Shown here piece after piece: positions 56,698-64,000 of a stretch of DNA of 64,000 nt; the stretch's first letter is position 1; each line of letters opens with the position of its first letter. The stretch comes from Musa acuminata AAA Group. Its lineage: Eukaryota; Streptophyta; Magnoliopsida; Zingiberales; Musaceae. The position numbers were made by a program, and so were the translations under genes. The notes beneath the pieces were generated by a model, which was given only the letters and a program-made list of their open reading frames with translations, was not told the origin of the DNA and did not search any database. The stretch covers positions 35,220,001 through 35,284,000 of the forward strand of contig NC_088342.1 in assembly GCF_036884655.1 (NCBI RefSeq), written 5' to 3'.

Positions 56698-57345
56698 CAG
56701 AACTAGTGTGAGTAATAGGGATTTCATTATCATCACCAATGATGATGTCTTTATTGCCTCCATGGTTATTGTGGATGGATAAGTTCTGTAAATCAAAAGT
56801 GATATAACGAGAAGCACTAGAGTTAACAATTCAATTACTTAGATGAGTAGTTAGAATAGTCATGATATTTACTTGAGGTCAATTAGGTATAGTAGTAGGC
56901 TAAGGTGAGACCGACAAACTTTTGATTTGTGTCCAATTTTATCACAAAGCTAACAAATGGCTTTATGTTGATTGTTATTGTTGGGATACCAAAGCTATTG
57001 ATAGTTATAATTAAAGTTATTTCCTGGGTTACTTGGATTGAAATTGTCACCATGATTGGAGGGCTGATAGTGTAATGAAGTATGAGAGCTCTACATGTTA
57101 CCCATGTATCTAGGAGACATCTTGTTTAGTCCTTTGTTGAAGTTCTTGTTACTTTGATTACTCTTTCTTTTATACTTTTGACTGGATTGAATTATGATAG
57201 TTGATCCTGTCATCTTCTCTTCTTGTTTTAGATATGCTTCATGATCAATTAACTTATCATATAGTTCTTCCAATAATATCAGTGAGTCACGTGCCCAAAT
57301 TTCTATCGCTAGTTCCTTATATTCATCTCATGAACAATGACTTCT
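56698..57345 (-). pseudogene. Copia gag-protease fragment
   Basis: Minus strand from 57273: ELYDKLIDHEAYLKQEEKM (gag), a Gln/Asn/Ser-rich linker, a CCHC-like knuckle CQLCDKIGHKSKVC at about 56955-56915, then a protease start near 56840-56720. Stops and frame changes break it. Together with the LTR scrap to its left it indicates that a Copia-C relative had landed in this gag gene. Confidence 0.72.
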
Positions 57346-57361
57346 TCATCACTCAATGGAT

Positions 57362-58967
57362 TGTTGAATCTCGGATTTTGATGATGAAACTAATTGATTG
57401 TGTTTAGATGTTTAACTGCATTTTGAGTGATGTAGGTCTACTCGATTAGGATTAGACAGTTAACGCAGGAGGAATTGACGTTGCGCCGGAGGAGATCACG
57501 TTAGGATATTGGATGGCAGAAGGCTTCGGACGTCGGGCATCGGGCCAAGAGCGAAATTGTGCCAAGGATATCGGGGTTGCGGAGGTCAACCGCCGATTGG
57601 GCAACAAGCCGCAAGAGAGGATGATGCACCGAAGAATCGGACGAAGCGCCAACCAATGACGTGCCGGGCAATAGAATGTCAATTCGCTTTGTAACATTGT
57701 CTAGATCGGAGTAGAGTTTTGGCTTGTGTGTGTAGGATTAACTACGATAACGACGAAGACATAAAGCGAAACAAAGTGTCGGAGTCAAGCGCGAAAGATT
57801 TGTTGTGAGTTCGAGAGTTCGACGAAAGTCCGAAGATTCGTCGGGAATGCTGCCGGAACTAGCCGAGAATGAGTAGGGAGCTTGTCAAAGGGTTTTTCGG
57901 AAGCTCGCCGGAAGGTTCGTTGGAAGTTCGTGGAGCTCGCCAAGAAAGATCGAAGCTTGCCGAAGAAGCTCATTGGAACTTGCCAAGATCAAATCATGAA
58001 GTCTAGGAGCTTGCCGGGAGTCCGTAGAATGGTTTCCGAGAGTTTGTCAGAAGACCGTCGGAAGTTCGCCAGAAGCTCGCCGGAAATAGTCTTGACTTGC
58101 GGACTTTGTAATAGCTTAGAAAATATCTTTAAATTCGTATTTAGCATGTTAATTAGGGTTAGGATTAGGTGTTAATCCTATAACTCAAGTAGGGGCCAAT
58201 TGGGCCCGAGTTCAGATTGGTTTGGGCCAAGTTTGGAGCCCAACTAGTGAGCTGAAATAGTGTAGGCGGTGGCACCGCCTAGAACCCGAGAACCAAGCGG
58301 TGGCATCGCCTAGCACCCGAGAGGTCCGGCGGTGGCACCGCCAGTACACTGTCAGTGTCAGACACTGACAGGCGGTGGCACCGCCAGCATCGGGAACCAA
58401 AGATAATTCAAATTTTGGAGCCCAAATTTGAATCCTCTTGAGGCCTATAAATACCCCTCAATTCTCAGCTAAGAGAACAACCTTTAAGAAGCAAGAGATT
58501 GAGATAAAAGTCTTAGCAAAGTCTTTAGCAAGTTTTTGTTTTCAATAGCTTGAGTGTTCACCTCCTTTTTTCTCTTTGAAAATTTATAAGAGATTGAACC
58601 ACTTGTAAAAGGTTGTAAGAGGGGTATTTGTCCTTCCCCTTCAAAGTGATTTGCTAGTGGAAGTTGGGAGCCTCATCGAAGAAGGCTTCGCTAGTGGATG
58701 TAGGTCGTATGACCGAACCACTATAAATCGGTTTGCGTTTATCTTATTGTCATTTATATTACTGCAAACCATCTTCACTTTGATGCTCTACTTCTTTGTC
58801 TCCTTCTTACGTATCCCTTCAAGTTAAAACGCAATCGAAACAGTTTCAAACAAAACGTTGCTTTTATCGTACGAAGTTTCCGAAAGTGTTTAAATCGTCA
58901 AAAGTTTATCGTACTTTACCGCTGCACTAATTCACCCCCCCCTCTTAGTGTCGCTCCGATCCTAACA
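57362..58967 (+). repeat. Sire-E 5' LTR
   Basis: 1,606 bp, start TGTTGAATCTCGG, end CCTAACA. GGCGGTGGCACCGCC hairpins are at 58264-58385, the cleanest palindromes of the window. The TATA box is at 58446-58453, and a C8 run precedes CTCTTAGTG. Confidence 0.88.
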
Positions 58968-58969
58968 TT

Positions 58970-58980
58970 TGGTATCGAGC
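58970..58980 (+). other. primer-binding site of Sire-E, mutated
   Basis: TGGTATCGAGC at the expected distance from the LTR. One A is missing relative to TGGTATCAGAGC in Sire-1 and Sire-H. Confidence 0.75.
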
Positions 58981-59016
58981 CCGGTATTTCTCATTTCGGA
59001 TTTACACCTGAGAGAA

Positions 59017-59958
59017 ATGGCTCTTCATGGCTTTCAAGAGGGCTTATCGGTTGTTCGTCCACCGTTGTTTAACAGATTGGACTACACTTATTGAAAAACT
59101 CAAATGAGAGTTTTCTTGATATCTTTTAATTTGGATTTATGGAATATCGTTAAAAACCATTTTCAACTTCCCTCTAAACCGATGAACGAATGGTCGAATT
59201 TGGAGAAGAAGTATTTTTCTTTAAACGCAAAGACTATGAATACTTTATTTTGTGCTTTGGACAAAAATGAGTTCAATCGGATTTCTACGTGCGAAATAGC
59301 TTTTGATATTTGGCGGAAACTTGAAATCACGCACGAGGGAACTAGTAGAGTTAAAGACTCGAAAGTTAACATTTTATTGCATGATTTTGAGCTTTTTCGA
59401 ATGCAACCAAGCGAGACTATAAGTGACATGTACACCCATTTCACGGATGTCGTCAATAATCTAAGAGTTCTTGGTAAATCTTTTTCGAATTTTGATCTCG
59501 TAAGCAAGATCTTAAGATCCCTTCCAAAAAGGTGGGATCCTAAAATAACCGCAATACAAGAAACAAAAGATTTAAATATTTTTTCACTTGAAGAACTAAT
59601 TGGTTCGTTGATGACATATGAAATGGTGCATAATACATATGATGAACATGATGAACAAAATCACCTTCCAAAGAACAGGAAGGATTTGGAACTCCAGACA
59701 AATGAATACCACTTGAGCAATGACTCAAGTGATGAGGACAATGATGAACTTGAACTTCGAACACTAAATCTTAATAAGTTTATTAAACAAAAATCTAAAA
59801 TAAACAATGAACTTGAACGGAGGAAGAGGCCAAAGAAGATGAAGGCAACCAAGGATGAATCAAAAACTTTCAAAGGTGAAACGACGAATTGGGCTTTGAC
59901 GAGCTTCGACTACAAGGTAAGTAACTCAACTCTCTTGAATTATTTTGAAATTACATAA
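59017..59958 (+). pseudogene. Sire-E gag, truncated
   Basis: ATG at 59017 (GAGAGAAATGGC). A TGA at about 59092 falls where Sire-1 and Sire-H have Trp in YTYWKT. From 59104 the frame is open for 284 codons through the capsid (HEGTSRVKDSKVNILLHDFELFRM, RSLPKRWDP) and the acidic SSDEDND stretch. Both zinc knuckles and the coiled-coil are absent: the reading passes from KKMKATKDES directly to a short unrelated tail ending in TAA. Confidence 0.85.
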
Positions 59959-61326
59959 TACTTTTTATGAGTTATTTTTAATTTAGTTTAGGATTAATTT
60001 TCTTAAAAATTACATGAAAATAAAAAAATTAGAAATCATGCTTATCATTCTAGTAATTTTGAAAATAATCATGAAAATTATATTTTTGTGATAAACAAAA
60101 TGATTTTGATTAAAAATGCCTTATGAAATATGATATCATGCCTAATAAATTTAATTTTTGAAGCTATGCATGATGATGATGAGTTTAGGGTAATTTATGG
60201 ATTATTGATTTTTACCATAATGAAAGTACCTTATCTTTGTTGTAATAAATCTTACTCTTTCGGTTTTAAACATAATACATGTTTTTATTTGGCATAAATG
60301 AAACAAAATCATATGTTTTGACATAATCGAAAAGAGAGAAACATTCTTGAAAATTATTTTGCTCAATCTTATTGATTTTGATGAATCCATTTGTATCATC
60401 TTTGTGAATCTCTTGGATTTTGATAATGATTTTGATGATTTAAATTTGAATAATTTTTTATCGAAATCACGATCTTGATCTCTTGAAATTTATAACATGA
60501 AATCCTTTATGAATCAAGATTGTTTTCTATTTAAAAGGAGATTTGTCGAAATGTTTCATAGTCTTTTAGTATTCACGATCTTAATAATTATGTTTTGAAA
60601 CTTTATGTAAACCAAGAATGTTCATCATGATTCTCTCTTTGAATATTTAAAGAGGAGAATTTTCTAGATGAATCATGATTTTGATGATTGAATATTTGAT
60701 GTGCATGAATTGAGATCTTGCTCTCCTACTATTCTTTTCGCTATTCACCAAAAGGAAGACTAATTCTAATAAACCATGATATGCTATATGAATTTTATTG
60801 TATTCATGAAGTAATATCTCATCACTAATTTTTGTTTATATTCCTTCATGTGATGATATGAATGTATGAAACACTTATGATATGATTTTTTATACAATTC
60901 CATGTATTTGTGAAATATTTATCTCATCACCCAATTAATTCCTCTTGATACTCCTAATGTGATGAAGTGAAATTATGCATGAAATACAAATGGGGAGAAG
61001 TTTTGATCATGCATGATAGGATATAATTTGACAAATTGATACCATCATGATATGAAACATTTATGATTTGCAATGATGTATGCAATACTTGTGCCTTCTA
61101 ATTATGATGTGATGTATTACATATGATGTAAATCATGATTTAAAATACTATAAGTTGTTGCTAAAATAATGTATTATAAATATTGATTTAATGTTTTGTA
61201 TCATGAATACTCTAAATGATGAATGTTTGGTATCATGATCAAAATGTTGATAAATAGTTAAAAATTTTAGTATCATGTATGATATCCTCATAATGTTGAT
61301 CGATTTATTCAATATCGTGCATGAAT
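59959..61326 (+). other. AT-rich non-coding stretch in place of pol (Sire-E)
   Basis: About 1.4 kb of ATGATTT/GAATCATGATT-rich sequence without coding signature, similar in style and partly in wording to 42840-43880 of Sire-D. It is cut at 61327 by Gypsy-K, so the 3' LTR of Sire-E is not in view. Confidence 0.55.
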
Positions 61327-61393
61327 ATGATAAGACCCTAAAGTCTTATCGTAGGCTCTGATACCAAATGATAAGACCCTAAAGTCTTATCGT
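61327..61393. repeat. 41-bp offset direct repeat with palindrome and primer-site motif
   Basis: ATGATAAGACCCTAAAG followed by TCTTATCGT occurs at 61327-61352 and 61368-61393. Each copy holds the inverted repeat GATAAGAC..GTCTTATC. Between them lies GGCTCTGATACCA (61354-61366), the complement of a tRNA-iMet primer site. Confidence 0.88.
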
Positions 61394-61708
61394 GGAAGAA
61401 AGAGGAGAAATGGGGATGATAATGATCGCTTCGAGGGGATCGGCCCTCCTTGATCACTTCGAGGGGATCGGCCTCCTAGGGTTTGTCCAAAGACAGAATA
61501 GTATTTTTCATAGATTATTGAAAAGAAGCAGTTACATCCCTATTTATAGAGTTCCACCTAGAGTCCATCAGGACTTGAACTCTAATAATAAATAAATATT
61601 AAATAAACCTCTACTTGACTCTAACTGAATCAAACTGACTCAATAAACAATTGGACTAAACAGACTCAACAAACATTATTCAAAAGCTTAGAAAAAGGGT
61701 CCTAATAG
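61369..61708 (-). repeat. Gypsy-K 3' LTR
   Basis: About 340 bp. The plus strand begins TGATAAGACCC and runs to about CCTAATA beside the polypurine tract. A minus-strand TATA box (plus-strand TATTTATA) is at 61541-61548. An internal duplication CACTTCGAGGGGATCGGCC-like occurs at about 61427 and 61455. The right border is approximate. Confidence 0.7.
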
Positions 61709-61722
61709 TTCCTCCCTCTTCA
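61709..61722 (-). other. polypurine tract of Gypsy-K
   Basis: The minus strand reads GAAGAGGGAGGAAC immediately internal to the left LTR. Confidence 0.75.
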
Positions 61723-61864
61723 AATCAGCCTTGTCCTCAAGGCTGAGCAGCATCAATCTCAGGGAGCTTCTCTTCAGCACTTTAGCCATAGACTATCTGT
61801 AACGCATCACAACCCGTTGATCAAGTAAGTATGGTCTCCACTTTTTGAGAGTGTAAGCAACATG
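61723..61864 (-). pseudogene. Gypsy-K remnants of RNase H and pol C-terminus
   Basis: Minus strand: KKWRPYLLDQRVVMRY (RNase H) and, after a stop, LSLEDKADLKREE (typical Gypsy pol end). These are separated by only a few codons, so RT, most of RNase H and integrase have been deleted. Confidence 0.65.
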
Positions 61865-62479
61865 TTAATTTTTCAGTGTAGTAATCGTTGCATGAAACTT
61901 CTGGCCCTGTATAATCAATTTTATCTTTGAACCTTTGCTATCACAAGTGAAAATCCATCCATCAATGATCTTTACTTTGAATCTGTCACAATCTTCAATG
62001 TGATGGGCCAATCGGTCAATAGTCTCATTGTCCATAGAATTGTTAGTGCTACCAGTATCAATCAAAACTATAACAGGCTGATGTTCCAGAGTTTCGCCAA
62101 CTTCCATAGTTTGCGGGTTAGAGTAATCAGCTAATGCATGCATTGTATGTATGATAGGTCCAACCTCTACATTAGAATTTATACCTTCATGATCGGAGTC
62201 CACATTCTTAGCTTTCGATTCCTCTCCAATTGGTTCAATCATCAGAAGTTGCCCTTGTTTACATCGATGCTCCATACTCCATTTTTCATCATAATACAAA
62301 CTCTTTGCTAATCTTTCATTGAGTTCTTCTTGGGTTAGTCTTCGGGTGTCAAGGCTTTGGTTGGGAATAGATGGGGCCAATGGCTTACTAATCATCTGGT
62401 TGTTGTCACTTCTGTTTCCATGATTTTGCCTATTGATTTTTTTCTTATGTAGATGTGCAAATGATATCGCAGCTATCAT
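61865..62479 (-). pseudogene. Gypsy-K gag C-terminus and protease
   Basis: 204-codon open stretch. It begins with a linker and LTQEELNERLAKSLYYDEKW, a conserved block before the protease in Gypsy elements. The aspartic protease follows, with VLIDTGSTNNSMD as the active site and IIDGWIFTCDSKGSKIKLIIQG. It ends in a stop where deleted pol would begin. Confidence 0.82.
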
Positions 62480-62862
62480 AGTGCGGGGTTAACGAGCCTT
62501 AACTTCACACCGAATCTCTGGAATAAGACCGTATCCAGAAGTTGTCGTTCTGACCAATCTCTAGCTTGATTTGATAATCTTTCAAACCTACTCTGATATT
62601 CCAACACTGTAGAAGTCTGACAAATTTTTGAGAGCTGTCCATCCACCTTCATGTCTGAGTAGATTGTGTCACAATCTTGGGGCCCTTTTCTAGTATTTTC
62701 AGATCTATGCAATGTAGAACTTGAGCTCCCACCTTGTTGAAATTTACTAAGGCTCCCCAGTAAGTCCTTTTTGAAATCATTAAGTACTTCTTGTAACTAG
62801 TTCTCAATTCTAATTTCCAATGCTTCCATTTGTGCTTTCACTGAGTTATCGGTGGCCATTTC
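62476..62862 (-). pseudogene. Gypsy-K gag N-terminus
   Basis: Minus strand from ATG at about 62862: TDNSVKAQMEALEIRIEN, a stop, then LQEVLNDFKKDLLG. After that the open stretch 62712-62476 has VLEYQSRFERLSNQARDWSERQLLDT, the conserved retrotransposon gag block. Part of the capsid between SDMKVD and the coiled region is missing. Confidence 0.78.
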
Positions 62863-64000
62863 GTAAGACTGCAAATATGTAATCTCAACTCCTATTTTTG
62901 GTGTCGGTCAAGGGCATTAACACTGTCGATGCGAAGTTGCCGAGGAGGTGGACGCCAAGGACAGTGCTACGGTCACTGCGTTGGAGGAAGAGTAGCTGCC
63001 TTGTTTTTATCGCTGCGTGAGGTGAGAGCGCTGGGGTTGGAAGGCGATTGCGTTGATGTGGCTGTAGCTGCTGCGACCCAAGGGGCGATCGCCGAGCAAC
63101 GGGGTTGAGGCTGCGGTGATAGCAACCTGTGGTTGTGGCAGAATATGCTAAGCAAGGGAGAGGCGGCGTTGATGCGGCCGAGGTTGAGAAGAGGAATCGA
63201 TGTTGCATGCGCTGCTGGGGTTGAGGCAAGGCAGCGTACTTGCTGCTGTTGTTGCGTTCGCTGTTGGAGGGCGACTGCTGCAGAACGAGGGGTTGGTCGT
63301 TGGCCAGGAACAACGACGGTGGTTACAATCGACGGCTACGGCAGTAGAGGGTGCCACTGTTTTTGTTGCTACGTGGTGGTTCTGTTTTTGTCGCACCACC
63401 GAAGGAGTTGGCCGGAAGGATCACGAGCGGTTGAGGAGAAGGCTGCGGTGGCTGGCATTACCAGTGGTCACTGGCCGGAGCGCAGCGTTGGCGGTGGAGA
63501 AAAAGGCAGCGAGCGTCGTTGCTGGCTGGGAAGTTGCGATGCTGGTGATGGGAAACAGGGTGCTCTGTTTCTATCGCAGGACAGCCGGAGCCGCTGGCGA
63601 TGCTGGCAACGGCGGCGCGGCGGTGATCGTGCGGCCAAGAAGCAGCGGCAGCGGTGTAGAAGGAGGAGTCAACGGTGTCACGGTTGGGAACAAGGGCAAC
63701 CGGTGAGTTGCCCTGTTTCTGGCACTACGGATGCAGAGCAAGGAGGATCGGCTGCTAGGAGGCATGCGGCGGTCGTCGCACGGTGGCCCGCAGCGATGAT
63801 GGGTCGACTGGTCGGCAATGGCGCTGGAGGGGAAGAGGAGTGCTGGAGGCGGCGCGACTGGTGGAGGCGCGGCTGCGATCGACGAGGGGCTGCGGCAACA
63901 GAGGAACTCTGTTTCTGCAACCGTTGCAACGAGGGGCTGCGGCAACAGGGGGCTGCGGCTGCGACCCAAGGGGGGGGCACGGCTAGGGTTGCGGTGGAGA
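62863..64000 (-). other. GC-rich leader of Gypsy-K, running off the window
   Basis: Strongly GC-rich, with many GCTGCG, GGCGGC and CAACGG strings. Several overlapping open stretches exist on both strands (for example 63200-63706 +, 63969-63571 -). None has a recognisable domain; composition explains them. By position this lies between gag and the unseen 5' LTR. A direct repeat GAGGGGCTGCGGCAACAG occurs at about 63884 and 63930. A genuine gene cannot be excluded. Confidence 0.5.

Noticed and set aside
59163..59507. 114-codon minus-strand open stretch
   Set aside because: Shadow of the Sire-E gag.
61354..61366. Considered as a tRNA gene fragment
   Set aside because: Only the 13-nt complement of the tRNA-iMet 3' end is present, as expected of a primer-binding site.
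63200..63706. 168-codon plus-strand open stretch near the right edge
   Set aside because: GC-rich low-complexity Gly/Ala/Val/Arg reading overlapped by equally open minus-strand frames; no domain recognised. Kept only as part of the leader description.

Overview
The window is AT-rich plant nuclear DNA made almost entirely of transposable elements. One piece of a host-type gene is visible: the C-terminal half of a cation/calcium exchanger at about 10110-10865 (+). The organism is an angiosperm. The mix of Sirevirus-type Copia elements, chromovirus-like Gypsy elements, hAT and LINE remnants fits a monocot, and the look of the Sirevirus LTRs reminds me of Musaceae (banana/Ensete). That family-level guess is recognition only and low confidence. 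No rRNA, tRNA, CRISPR or prokaryotic-type features were seen.

Layout. 1-10 kb: old intergenic DNA with a 287-bp MITE-like insertion, a dispersed repeat present twice, two LINE fragments and a decayed hAT transposase gene. 10.1-10.9 kb: the exchanger exon. 11.2-30.2 kb: a minus-strand nest. An old Copia (A) is split by a Gypsy (B), whose gag gene is in turn split by an 8,301-bp Copia (C) with two 1,602-bp LTRs. 30.3-56.6 kb: a plus-strand nest built on an old Sirevirus (D). Its 5' LTR is split by a full-length Sirevirus (Sire-1, 30521-39813, target duplication AGAAG). Near its 3' end it carries an antisense solo LTR (F, target duplication TCATA), which is itself interrupted by a second antisense solo LTR (G) and by another Sirevirus (Sire-H, 45761-54454). 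56.7-57.35 kb: scraps of a minus-strand Copia. 57.4-61.3 kb: a Sirevirus (E) with LTR and gag but no pol. 61.3-64 kb: the 3' part, gag and GC-rich leader of an internally deleted minus-strand Gypsy (K) that runs off the window.

Sire-1 shows the complete programme: LTR promoter, tRNA-iMet primer site, gag, protease, integrase, reverse transcriptase, RNase H, polypurine tracts, LTR. Gag and pol lie in one continuous frame of 1,545 codons, broken only by nonsense codons. The most interesting locus is Sire-H. Almost all of its pol has been replaced by about 2.1 kb carrying an unbroken 369-codon ORF (50163-51272) with its own promoter-like leader, while the LTRs, primer site and polypurine tract needed for mobilisation in trans remain. 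All Sirevirus LTRs here share arrays of short GGCGGT/ACCGCC hairpins upstream of the TATA box, and the segment upstream of the Sire-H cargo ORF has them too.
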